Shown piece after piece: positions 1 to 7,160 of a stretch of 18,501 nucleotides of DNA. The stretch's first letter is position 1, and each line of letters begins with the position of its first letter. A program made the translations under genes and the position numbers. The notes under the pieces were generated by a model that saw nothing but the letters and a program-made list of their open reading frames with translations, ran no database searches and was not told the DNA's origin. The DNA comes from Flavobacterium sp. Its GTDB lineage: Bacteria > Bacteroidota > Bacteroidia > Flavobacteriales > Flavobacteriaceae. The stretch lies in contig DMHA01000417.1 of the NCBI GenBank assembly GCA_003449615.1, positions 1,104-19,604 of the forward strand, written 5' to 3'.

Positions 1-325
1 TATCGTCGATATACCCATTTTTATCATCATCAATATTATTAGCAGGAATTTCGTCCTGATTCACCCAAATAACGCCGGCCAGATCCTCGTGATAAATGTC
101 TACACCTCCATCAATGACGGCGACAATAACTGTCTTCTTTGGTGTTCTGTTTTGCAGGATAGAATTGTAAGCTTTGTCCACACTGGTTCCTATAACCTTG
201 TCGAGATTCAGGTCTTTGTTATACCAATTCAGATTTTTCGGATCAAAACTTTTCACATCCTTTTCCTGACCGGCAATAATTCCGGTTATCCATAAAGAGA
301 TAAATAATGCACAAATTTTCTTCAT
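1..325 (-). CDS. S8 family serine peptidase (subtilisin-like), N-terminal part only
   Basis: Reading the minus strand from ATG at 325 gives 108 codons open to the window edge, so the C-terminal part lies outside. The first ~19 residues (MKKICALFISLWITGIIAG) look like a Sec signal peptide, so the enzyme is probably exported. Residues 66-82 contain the subtilase catalytic-aspartate block VAVIDGGVDIYHEDL with the aspartate at residue 72. Residues 97-108 (NNIDDDKNGYIDD) are the Asp/Asn-rich block seen in cell-surface S8 peptidases of Bacteroidota. The preceding WYNKDLNLDKVIGTSVDKAY stretch also fits that subfamily. The catalytic His and Ser are off-window, so activity and any C-terminal type IX sorting domain cannot be judged. 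It is transcribed in the same direction as the next three genes but is separated from them by about 115 bases. Confidence 0.88.
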   Translation of the reverse strand, partial: MKKICALFISLWITGIIAGQEKDVKSFDPKNLNWYNKDLNLDKVIGTSVDKAYNSILQNRTPKKTVIVAVIDGGVDIYHEDLAGVIWVNQDEIPANNIDDDKNGYIDD

Positions 326-440
326 ACGTTTTTTCTGAGATTTAATTTTCCTTAAAATATTAAGCTGCAGATAGTAAGTTTATATTGTAGGTCATTCTAT
401 TCTTTCCTGTTGACCTGATTCCATCGAGGGGCTAAATTTA

Positions 441-812
441 TTAAAATGAATTTAATAATGAATAGATTTTTGAACTAATAAAACATTCGTGGCAGCGGCT
501 AAAAGTCCAGGTGCAATCGATTAAATCGGTAAACATATGAAATAATAAGCCTATTGCTACAAGCCTCACTTTTTTAAAAAATACTGCAACTATGTAAATT
601 CCAATCGCCCAGAAAGAATGCAGTGGATGATAACCGATACTGCATCGGGATGGGTCAAAAATAGGAGTGGCGAAAATATGGTCAATATCCACTAATAATG
701 TTAAAAGGATTATTAATCCGGTAACTCTCCAATTGCTTCTGAAAAAAAACCAGGCTATTATGAAAGGAAAAACCAAATGCAAAGAATAATGGACAATGGG
801 CTGAAAGTTCAT
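441..812 (-). CDS. Small integral membrane protein, DUF6122-like
   Basis: I chose the ATG at 812 (MNFQPIVHYSLHLVFP), giving 123 residues. An in-frame ATG at 851 would add 13 polar residues (MCLIHTPQSKKSR) that look like untranslated leader. The protein has about four hydrophobic segments, and the MNFQPIVHYSLHLVFPFIIAW opening matches my recollection of DUF6122 proteins of Bacteroidota. It also carries LVDIDHIFA, then GYHPLHSFW, then FHMFTDLIDC. This order of DxDH, HxxHS and H/D motifs resembles the metal-binding pattern of YdjM/DUF457 membrane hydrolases, so a metal-dependent membrane enzyme is possible but unproven. The gene lies 60 bases downstream of the oxidoreductase on the same strand and could be co-transcribed with it. 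No biological role is known to me. Confidence 0.7.
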   Translation of the reverse strand: MNFQPIVHYSLHLVFPFIIAWFFFRSNWRVTGLIILLTLLVDIDHIFATPIFDPSRCSIGYHPLHSFWAIGIYIVAVFFKKVRLVAIGLLFHMFTDLIDCTWTFSRCHECFISSKIYSLLNSF

Positions 813-872
813 CCGTGATTTTTTTGATTGCGGTGTATGTATCAAACACAAAACATCCTATATTCCGGAATG

Positions 873-1838
873 TTATTCGTGCAATGAAATAACAACATTT
901 CCGGTCTTCTGACAAGTTTCGACATATCGGGTGGCCTCCACAATTTGCTCCAACGGATAGGTTCTGTCAATAACAGCTTTATATTTGCCCGCCTCAATTA
1001 GCTCCTTAAAAAAGAGGATATCTTCTTTATTGTCTTTAGGTATAGGAAACAACACTTTTTTACCCCCGAAAATTGGCGTTAACAGCGCCAAAAAGATATT
1101 CTGCCATAAAAACCCCAATTCTGAGGAAAGGTAGATCCCTCCGGGCTTAAGCACTTTTTTACACCGAAAAAATGAACTTTTGCCAACGGAATCAAAAACG
1201 ACATCATAGAGTTGTCCGTTTTTTGTAAAATCTTCCTTCGTGAAATCGATTACTTTATCAGCACCCAACGATTTCACCAATTCAAAATTCCGGGTATTGC
1301 AAACTGCGGTGATTTCGGCACCATAATATTTAGCAAGTTGCAAACCGGCAGTACCAATTGATCCGGAAGCCCCATTGATAAGAATTTTTGGCGTGTTTTT
1401 AAAATCAATTTTTCGAATGTAAGTCAATGCCAGAAATGCTCCGTAGCAAACGGCAGCGGCTTCTTCAAAAGACGTGTTGCCCGGTTTGGGGGCAATGGAA
1501 CCATTTTCGGGAATGCAAATGTATTCGGCATGGGCTCCAAAATTATAGGTGCTTAGTCCAAAAACAGGATCGCCTGGTTTAAATATTTTAACAGCAGAGC
1601 CAACTGCCTCAACTACGCCGGCAAGCTCACTCCCCAGAATTTTATTTTTGGGTTTAAATAAACCTCCAACTAACCGAACAATAAAATATTCGGGTTTTCG
1701 AAATCCACAATCGGTTCGATTTACTGTTGTTGCATGTATTTTAATGAGTACCTCATTATCTTTGGGTATTGGTTTTTCAACTTCCCGGAGGTGTAGCACA
1801 TCAGGTGAACCATATATCGTATTTACAATTGCTTTCAT
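873..1838 (-). CDS. NAD(P)-dependent zinc-free MDR alcohol dehydrogenase / quinone oxidoreductase-like
   Basis: The 321-residue protein is a normal-length medium-chain dehydrogenase/reductase. It begins MKAIVNTIYGSPDVLHLREV, typical of the family. A GroES-like domain covers roughly residues 1-125 and includes VNRTDCGFRKP and the G-S-E-L-A-G-V-V-E-A-V-G turn at 69-80. The Rossmann dinucleotide site is NGASGSIGTAG at 155-165. A further family motif, GADKVIDFTKEDF, lies at 192-204. The catalytic-zinc ligands (Cys and the GHE histidine) and the four-cysteine structural lobe are absent, so this is a zinc-free member that reduces a quinone, enone or carbonyl compound using NAD(P)H. The exact substrate cannot be read from sequence. 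The gene is G+C-richer than its neighbours (34 of 60 bases in 1441-1500, counted by hand), which may indicate a separate origin. Confidence 0.9.
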   Translation of the reverse strand: MKAIVNTIYGSPDVLHLREVEKPIPKDNEVLIKIHATTVNRTDCGFRKPEYFIVRLVGGLFKPKNKILGSELAGVVEAVGSAVKIFKPGDPVFGLSTYNFGAHAEYICIPENGSIAPKPGNTSFEEAAAVCYGAFLALTYIRKIDFKNTPKILINGASGSIGTAGLQLAKYYGAEITAVCNTRNFELVKSLGADKVIDFTKEDFTKNGQLYDVVFDSVGKSSFFRCKKVLKPGGIYLSSELGFLWQNIFLALLTPIFGGKKVLFPIPKDNKEDILFFKELIEAGKYKAVIDRTYPLEQIVEATRYVETCQKTGNVVISLHE

Positions 1839-1945
1839 GGGGGTTTTTATGAATTCGATTTAATGTGTTTTAATTAGCAAAATAGAAATGTCAGTGAAAT
1901 CATATAGTATTTTAAGGAAATAATCAGCGAAAGTCAAGTTGGGTT

Positions 1946-2590
1946 TTAGTTTTTTAATTCAAATTTAAGAATATCTGATATTTCTTTTGCTCTGTTAACG
2001 ATCATAAAATGTCCACCGCCCTTAATGCTAATAAAGTTCTTAATCCTATTAACTGGGAAAATCCTATCCTTATCTCCATGTATATGAACAATGTTGGTAT
2101 TTGTAGAATTTCCTTTCCAGCTCATAATCTCTTCAATTGCCCATTTCATAAAGAATCTATCAGTATCCTTAATTATTTGTTTCAATAATTCAGACTCCGA
2201 TCTATTCGTAACCCCAAAATAATAGTCCCCGGTTAATCTATTTGACCATTTTAAAAATCGTGATGGCGCAAGTTTATGCAATTTCAATTTTCTAACTAAA
2301 CTTAATTGCCAATTATATTCCTTTGCTGACTTTATACTCGATAAAATAATGACTTTTTTTGTTTCAATAATTTTTGAAATTTCTTGCGCAACAATCCCAC
2401 CAAAGGAAACGCCAACTAAAATTATTTCCTTCGACAAATCAATTTGTGCTATTAATCGCTTGCAATAATCTTGGAGTTTTTCGTGTTTTGCAGGAGTTTC
2501 CCATTTTATATACTTATACTCCAGTTGTCCAAGGTCTAAATACTTAAAAACTCGCTCGTCTGCACCTAATCCGCTTATATAGTAAATCAT
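1946..2590 (-). CDS. Alpha/beta hydrolase family protein
   Basis: The protein has 214 residues and opens MIYYISGLGADERVF, with SGLGAD in the place of the usual oxyanion-side HG motif. The nucleophile elbow is ILVGVSFGGIVAQE, with serine 62 in GxSxG. The acid is probably Asp175 in HIHGDKDRIFPV (171-175), and the base is His194 in GGGHFMIV. The triad is therefore complete and in the expected order. The cap region between residues 85 and 155 is short. There is no signal peptide, so it is probably cytoplasmic. It resembles small esterase-type hydrolases of Bacteroidota, and the substrate is unknown. It sits 107 bases upstream of the oxidoreductase on the same strand and is distinctly A+T-rich compared with it, so a shared history is doubtful. 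Confidence 0.85.
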   Translation of the reverse strand: MIYYISGLGADERVFKYLDLGQLEYKYIKWETPAKHEKLQDYCKRLIAQIDLSKEIILVGVSFGGIVAQEISKIIETKKVIILSSIKSAKEYNWQLSLVRKLKLHKLAPSRFLKWSNRLTGDYYFGVTNRSESELLKQIIKDTDRFFMKWAIEEIMSWKGNSTNTNIVHIHGDKDRIFPVNRIKNFISIKGGGHFMIVNRAKEISDILKFELKN

Positions 2591-2642
2591 TTAAATCTTT
2601 TTTGTTGGTGAAAATCATTTTATAGAATTGAATAAATTGCTG

Positions 2643-2672
2643 GTAACATGACCTGAAAGGTTAACGAGTTAC
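2643..2672. repeat. Imperfect palindrome downstream of the transposase (possible REP-like hairpin)
   Basis: GTAAC at 2643-2647 pairs with GTTAC at 2668-2672. Inside, ACCT at 2651-2654 pairs with AGGT at 2658-2661 around a GAA loop. This gives a two-part stem with an asymmetric internal loop, 47 bases beyond the transposase stop codon. RAYT transposases act on REP hairpins, so the position is suggestive. The stems are short, only one copy is visible here, and chance remains likely. Confidence 0.25.
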
Positions 2673-2916
2673 GCTAATTTTCCAAGATAAGAACTTTGAT
2701 ATGAGTTTTCTGACCATAGCTATTGGTATTTTAATGAATCGCCCTCCCAATTTTTTGGGTTATTCATAATATATTCAGATATTTTCAAATACGATTGTTC
2801 ATTTCTAATTATATGTTCGTAATAATTTCGTTGCCATAATTTACCTTCGAAACGTTGCCAACCAAATTGTTTAACACCCCGGATGTATTCATTGGTGGTC
2901 ATTGTTTTAAACCAAT

Positions 2917-2971
2917 CCATTGCATCGCCAATGGTTGCGATATATTTTTTATTATTGATGTCGTATTTTTT
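2917..2971 (-). promoter_or_regulatory. Candidate -1 frameshift signal: two slippery heptamers plus hairpin
   Basis: Read on the minus strand in the upstream frame of the transposase, A AAA AAT occurs at 2971-2965 and again at 2950-2944. Both are in the phase that would place a -1 slip into the downstream frame. After the second heptamer comes a 9-base spacer, then an inverted repeat: CCATTG (2934-2929), a 6-base loop, and CAATGG (2922-2917). Heptamer, short spacer and stem is the standard layout for programmed -1 frameshifting. The stem is short, AAT is a weaker slippery codon than AAG in bacteria, and the stem lies in conserved coding sequence, so this is a hypothesis. Confidence 0.35.
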
Positions 2972-2973
2972 TC

Positions 2974-2997
2974 GGTTGGTGCGTCCATTGGTGCGTC
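2974..2997 (-). repeat. 12-base tandem duplication in the transposase linker
   Basis: On the minus strand, GACGCACCAATG (2997-2986) is followed directly by GACGCACCAACC (2985-2974), 10 of 12 bases identical. In the upstream transposase frame it encodes DAPMDAPT. It lies between the HUH motif and the frameshift region, where RAYT proteins have a length-variable linker. Confidence 0.7.
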
Positions 2998-3376
2998 GGT
3001 TATTGGTGAAACAATCGGAATATTTTCGATTATACAATGAAAATGGTTTGGCATAACAATCATTTCGTGGCAACGTTTATCGGGATATTTGTTTTCCAAT
3101 TCGTAATACCATTTATCAACCATAACACCGGCATCATTCAAATTCATTATCCCGTTTTCAATTGCCCCATACAAACACGCTCTATGGTGGCAACATATTG
3201 TTATAAAATACAATCCTGCCTGCGAATAATCGTAACCTTTCAGGCGGATACTGTGACGGTGGTGTTTGGCTGGGTTATAGGTCATTTTACTTTGTAAAAA
3301 TATAAAAAATAAAATTCAAGATATGCCCTCAATTTTAAAATGTTATCACCTTACCCTTAACTCACATCATCCTAAA

Positions 3377-3405
3377 CAAAAGTAAGCGTGTACTCGATTT
3401 TTCAA
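3377..3405 (-). promoter_or_regulatory. Predicted Bacteroidota-type promoter for the transposase
   Basis: On the minus strand TTG (3405-3403) is followed after 18 bases by TACTTTTG (3384-3377). This fits the Bacteroidota -33 (TTG) and -7 (TAnnTTTG) elements with normal spacing. Transcription would begin near 3370, leaving about 85 bases of leader before the transposase ATG at 3285. It lies between the end of dprA and the transposase, so the transposase may have its own promoter. Confidence 0.45.
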
Positions 3406-3424
3406 AAGAACATATTTAATTAAT

Positions 3425-4534
3425 TTAAATCCTCTGATACAAACTCCCCGGCAATGATTTTATTAATCCCGAAAATTCGAGGTTTAATAATAAGGGTGAA
3501 ATTTTGCTAACCGGCTGTTGCAATAAACCACATAATTGATCGATATGCAATGCTTTCTCTTCTGAAAATGCATCTAAAATAAGTTGCTCTTCATCGTTGA
3601 TTTCAAGAAACAAACTCTTTTGCACTGCCTGGATTTTTTTTCTCTCGCCTGGCACTTCCCAGTTCAACAAATATTCTAAATCAGATACTCCTTCAATCAA
3701 AGCAGCTTTATTATTCTTAATTAATTTATTACAACCTTTCGAATAAGGATCATTAATCAAACCCGGCAATGCAAATACTTCGCGATTATAAGAATTTGCA
3801 ATATCTGCTGTAACTAATGATCCTCCTTTTTCTCCTGATTCTGCCACAATAACGGCATCGCACAATCCGGCAATGATGCGGTTGCGCTTTAAAAAATTTG
3901 CTTTATCTGCAGGCTCATCATGTAAAAATTCGCTTACCAAAGCCCCTTGACTAACAATTTCGCAAGCAATTGATTTATGTGTTGATGGATACACTGTTGA
4001 CAATCCATGTCCGAGTGCCGCAATAGTTGGCATATTATACTTTAAAGCAGCTTTATGCGCTGTAATATCAATTCCATAAGCCAAGCCACTCACAATAATG
4101 GCTTTGTGATTTCTTTCATTTAACTCCCTAATTAAGGTTTCACAAAATTGTTTTCCATACGATGTAGCGCTGCGGGTACCAACAATGGCGACAAATTTAG
4201 GCAAGTTAAAATCTATATCACCCTTTACAAATAGCATAACCGGCGCATCAGCACAATGCTTAAGCCTTTCAGGATATTCTTTGTCTAAATAAAACAAGGG
4301 TTTAACCTGATGCCTGCTAATAAAAGCCAATTCCTTTTCAGCCCTGCCTAAAACATTATGATGGGCAACTGAATGCGCTATGTATTGCCCAATGCCCGGT
4401 ATTTTAACTAAATTCCGCTCTTTCTCTTTAAATACGCCTTCAATACTACCTACATAAGCAATTATCTTTTTCGCATTCACACTGCCAACGCCGGGAATTA
4501 AGCTGATCCCGATTTTATAAACCAGTTCATCCAT
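3425..4534 (-). CDS. dprA: DNA-processing protein DprA
   Basis: DprA binds incoming single-stranded DNA in the cytoplasm and loads RecA during natural transformation. The 369-residue protein has the full family layout. A helix-hairpin-helix region near the N-terminus includes IPGVGSVNAKKI at 13-24 and IPGIGQYIAH at 45-54. The Rossmann-like DNA-binding domain (about 80-285) carries VGTRSATSYG (118-127), VSGLAYGIDITAH (148-160), FLKRNRIIAGL (214-224) and GEKGGSLVTA (234-243). A winged-helix-like C-terminal domain covers about 310-369. The start at 4534 gives MDELVYKIGISLIPGVGS, a natural N-terminus. It is transcribed divergently from the aminopeptidase across an 88-base gap. Nothing is missing, so it should be functional. 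No other competence gene is in the window. Confidence 0.96.
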   Translation of the reverse strand: MDELVYKIGISLIPGVGSVNAKKIIAYVGSIEGVFKEKERNLVKIPGIGQYIAHSVAHHNVLGRAEKELAFISRHQVKPLFYLDKEYPERLKHCADAPVMLFVKGDIDFNLPKFVAIVGTRSATSYGKQFCETLIRELNERNHKAIIVSGLAYGIDITAHKAALKYNMPTIAALGHGLSTVYPSTHKSIACEIVSQGALVSEFLHDEPADKANFLKRNRIIAGLCDAVIVAESGEKGGSLVTADIANSYNREVFALPGLINDPYSKGCNKLIKNNKAALIEGVSDLEYLLNWEVPGERKKIQAVQKSLFLEINDEEQLILDAFSEEKALHIDQLCGLLQQPVSKISPLLLNLEFSGLIKSLPGSLYQRI

Positions 4535-4598
4535 GTTTTTGGGTCAATTATTTTGGGGCGAAAATAGAATTTATTCCATAATAAACAAATAATTTCAT

Positions 4599-4606
4599 TA
4601 CTTTTG
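4599..4606 (+). promoter_or_regulatory. Predicted -7 promoter element for the aminopeptidase-pdxA operon
   Basis: TACTTTTG at 4599-4606 matches the Bacteroidota -7 element TAnnTTTG in the dprA/aminopeptidase divergent gap. No TTG is seen at the expected -33 distance, so only half of the promoter is recognisable. Transcription would begin only about ten bases before the ATG at 4623. Confidence 0.4.
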
Positions 4607-4622
4607 CGGGTTAAATAACATC

Positions 4623-6065
4623 ATGTATATGGATATTAAGATATTAGGCAGTTCCGGCATAGAGCCTTTACAACATAGCGTATTTGTTTGCAACAAAAGC
4701 ACCCAATGGGAAAACCTTTCCTTAACAGCACCCGAAATTGAATATATTAAAAAATGTGTTGAGAAAGATGAAACCTTCATTCATATCAACTTACTGGGTC
4801 GTCAATTAATAATTATTATTGCTGAAAGCAGCAATAAACCTGCTAAGGATATGGAAAACCTACGCAAAGCAGGGGCTAGAATACAACAAATTATAAATAA
4901 AATAAAAGGCGATGCTGTTCAAATCATCGACAGCCTAAATCAAGAAAGTAATTTATTATGCCTTTGCGAAGGTATTGTTTTAAGTACCTACCGATTCAAT
5001 AAATACTTTACCAAAAAAGAAGAAAAAGAAAATTCAATAAAAAGCATTTTTATAGTAAACTTAAACCATTTAGAAGCGTTTACTGAACTAATGAATATTT
5101 CGGAAGCTGTTTTTGCTGCGCGCAAACTGATCAATGAACCAGCAAATGTATTAACTTCTACAAAACTATCAGATGAAATGACTCGTTTGGCAAAGGATGC
5201 GGGAATTGAAGCAGAAGTATTTAATAAAGCGCGCATAGAAGCTTTAAAAATGGGCGGTTTACTGGCTGTTAATAAAGGATCGGTTGAACCACCCACATTT
5301 ACAATATTAACCTATAAACCAGAAAATGCACAAAATAAGGAACCCTATATTATAGTTGGAAAAGGTATTGTTTACGATACAGGAGGTTTGAGTTTAAAAC
5401 CAACATCAGACAGCATGGACTATATGAAATGCGATATGTCGGGTGCTGCAGCAGTAACAGGAGCCATGTATGCCATTGCGAAAAATAAATTACCTGTTTA
5501 TATCATCGCTTTGGTTCCCTCTACCGATAACCGCATCAGCGCTACAGCTTATGCTCCGGGAGATATTATTGAAATGTACGATGGTACTACAGTTGAAAAT
5601 ATGAACAGCGATGCTGAAGGCCGAATTATTTTAGCCGATGCCTTGGCCTTTGCAAAACAATACCAACCCAAATTGGTAATTGATTTGGCCACTCTTACCG
5701 GATCAGCAGCTGCGGCCATTGGTCCATATGCAATGGTTGCCATGGGAAATGCTTCCAAAGAAATTTTTGATGCATTAAAAATTTCAGGAGACCAGGTTCA
5801 CGAGCGCATTGTTGAATTTCCATTCTGGGACGACTATAACGAACTCATCAAATCAGATGTTGCCGATATTAAAAATATAGGCGGTAAAGCAGGGGGCGCT
5901 ATAGTGGGAGGAAAATTTATGGAACATTTCACCAATTACCCTTATGTTCATCTTGATATTGCGGGAGTAGCATTCAATAAAAAAGAAGAAGCATATAGAC
6001 CCAAAGGCGGCGTTGGAATTGGCGTGCGTTTATTACATGAATTTATTAAAAACAGCATAAAATAA
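4623..6065 (+). CDS. Leucyl aminopeptidase, M17 family
   Basis: This cytoplasmic metallopeptidase, normally a hexamer using two metal ions, removes N-terminal residues from peptides. The 480-residue length is typical. The metal and catalytic residues are all present: Lys247 and Asp252 in VGKGIVYDTGGLSLKP (245-260), Asp271 in MKCDMSGAAAV, and Asp330, Glu332 and catalytic Arg334 in NMNSDAEGRIILADAL. The spacing from Asp271 to Asp330 (59) equals that in E. coli PepA (293 to 352). The N-terminal ~160 residues are the diverged macro-like regulatory domain. Starts at 4623 (MYMDIKIL) and 4629 (MDIKIL) are both possible, and the second is at least as plausible. It is followed after 9 bases by pdxA, so the two are almost certainly one operon. 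The family assignment is firm, but the substrate preference is not. Confidence 0.95.
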   Translation: MYMDIKILGSSGIEPLQHSVFVCNKSTQWENLSLTAPEIEYIKKCVEKDETFIHINLLGRQLIIIIAESSNKPAKDMENLRKAGARIQQIINKIKGDAVQIIDSLNQESNLLCLCEGIVLSTYRFNKYFTKKEEKENSIKSIFIVNLNHLEAFTELMNISEAVFAARKLINEPANVLTSTKLSDEMTRLAKDAGIEAEVFNKARIEALKMGGLLAVNKGSVEPPTFTILTYKPENAQNKEPYIIVGKGIVYDTGGLSLKPTSDSMDYMKCDMSGAAAVTGAMYAIAKNKLPVYIIALVPSTDNRISATAYAPGDIIEMYDGTTVENMNSDAEGRIILADALAFAKQYQPKLVIDLATLTGSAAAAIGPYAMVAMGNASKEIFDALKISGDQVHERIVEFPFWDDYNELIKSDVADIKNIGGKAGGAIVGGKFMEHFTNYPYVHLDIAGVAFNKKEEAYRPKGGVGIGVRLLHEFIKNSIK

Positions 6066-6074
6066 TCATTCAGC

Positions 6075-7160
6075 ATGAACAAAGAAAATATAAAAATAGG
6101 CATCACCCACGGGGACATCAATAGTATTAGCTACGAAGTAATTTTAAATGCATTTTCCGACAACAGAATGTATGAAAATGTTATTCCCATTATTTACGGA
6201 TCGGCAAAAGTTGCCGCATATCATAAAAAAGCTCTCAATATTGCCAATGTTAATCTCAATCAAGTTCGCAATGCAGATGAAGCCAATACAAAAAAAATTC
6301 ATATCATAAACTGCATTGACGATAACGCCCGTGTTGAATTAGGAAAATCAACCAGCATTGCTGGTGAAGCAGCTGTTATGGCATTAGAACAAGCCGTTGC
6401 TGATTTAAAAACAAAAAAAATTGATGCGGTAGTTACCGGACCTATCAATAAAGAAAATATTCAAAGCGATAAATTTAATTTTAAAGGTCATACAGAATAC
6501 TTTCAAGATCATTTTAAATCAGAAGATGTTTTAATGTTCATGGTTAGCGATGTATGCCGCATAGGAGTTGTAACAGGACATATTCCATTAAATTTAGTTT
6601 CTACAAAGATTACCGAAAACCTAATTTTTTCGAAATTAAAAATTATGAACCTATCACTGCTAAAAGATTTTGGTATTAGAAAACCAAGAATTGCAGTATT
6701 GGGATTAAACCCGCATGCCGGTGATAATGGCGTTATAGGAACCGAAGAAAGTAAAACCATTCTTCCAGCTATCAATAAAGCAAGAGAAAAAGGAATTTTA
6801 GCTTTTGGTCCTTTTCCTGCCGATGGCTTTTTTGCTTCGGGTAACTTTAAAAAATTTGATGCCGTTTTGGCTATGTATCATGATCAGGGATTGATTCCTT
6901 TCAAACTCATGAATGGTTATAATGGGGTGAATTATACTGCAGGACTACCAATAGTACGTACTTCACCAGCTCACGGAACTGCATTTGAATTAGTTGGAAA
7001 AGGCGAAGCTTCATGTGATTCTTTCCGCAGTGCTTTCTATCTGGCTATTGATATAGTAAAAAACCGAAGTATTTATACCGAAATCAGTGCTAATCCTTTA
7101 AAACCACAAGAATTGCCCGAAGCAGGATCAACCACATTAAGTTTTGAAGAATCATTGTAA
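6075..7160 (+). CDS. pdxA: 4-hydroxythreonine-4-phosphate dehydrogenase PdxA
   Basis: PdxA oxidises 4-phosphohydroxy-L-threonine with NAD(P)+, giving the 3-amino-2-oxopropyl phosphate used with deoxyxylulose phosphate to make vitamin B6. The 361-residue protein has the three metal-binding histidines at His169 (VVTGHIPL), His214 (LNPHAGDNGVIG) and His269 (MYHDQGLIPFK). Their spacing of 45 and 55 residues is the same as in E. coli PdxA. Other family motifs are VTGPINKENI (120-129), GHTEYF (138-143) and RTSPAHGTAFE (295-305). Near the N-terminus ITHGDINSISYE replaces the GDPAGIGPE of proteobacterial enzymes, a variant I recall as usual in Bacteroidota. It is the second gene of the aminopeptidase operon, and its last codons overlap the convergent permease by 9 bases. 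Confidence 0.96.
   Translation: MNKENIKIGITHGDINSISYEVILNAFSDNRMYENVIPIIYGSAKVAAYHKKALNIANVNLNQVRNADEANTKKIHIINCIDDNARVELGKSTSIAGEAAVMALEQAVADLKTKKIDAVVTGPINKENIQSDKFNFKGHTEYFQDHFKSEDVLMFMVSDVCRIGVVTGHIPLNLVSTKITENLIFSKLKIMNLSLLKDFGIRKPRIAVLGLNPHAGDNGVIGTEESKTILPAINKAREKGILAFGPFPADGFFASGNFKKFDAVLAMYHDQGLIPFKLMNGYNGVNYTAGLPIVRTSPAHGTAFELVGKGEASCDSFRSAFYLAIDIVKNRSIYTEISANPLKPQELPEAGSTTLSFEESL

Larger units (their letters stand above)
2720..3285 (-). pseudogene. REP-associated (RAYT-type) Y1 tyrosine transposase, reading frame split by a -1 shift
   Basis: Two overlapping minus-strand frames together encode one IS200/RAYT-like transposase. Frame one runs from ATG 3285 to a stop at 2899 (128 residues). 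It has the N-terminal block MTYNPAKHHRHSIRLKGYDY, then YFITICCHHR, and the HUH motif VMPNHFHCII. Frame two supplies the C-terminal half: IGDAMDWFKTMTTNEYIRGVKQ..W, then LWQRNYYEHIIRNE (expected to hold the catalytic tyrosine) and YIMNNPKNWEGD, with its stop at 2720. The whole span is 566 bases, so re-reading one base gives 188 residues, normal for the family. Both frames are open around two A-tracts, at 2966-2972 and 2945-2950. Without a shift the product has the HUH histidines but no catalytic-tyrosine region and should be inactive. It is either a pseudogene from a lost A, a base-calling error, or a gene expressed by -1 ribosomal frameshifting. Confidence 0.85.

Noticed and set aside
89..295. 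Plus-strand 68-codon frame at the left edge
   Set aside because: The opposite strand encodes the S8 peptidase with its catalytic-Asp motif, which explains this DNA.
682..915. Minus-strand frame overlapping the DUF6122-like gene and the end of the oxidoreductase
   Set aside because: It overlaps two better-supported genes in another frame and shows no recognisable motif.
1549..1863. Plus-strand 104-codon frame opposite the oxidoreductase
   Set aside because: It is antisense to a clear MDR gene, has low-complexity Ser/Thr/Pro content and no motif; it is a shadow frame.
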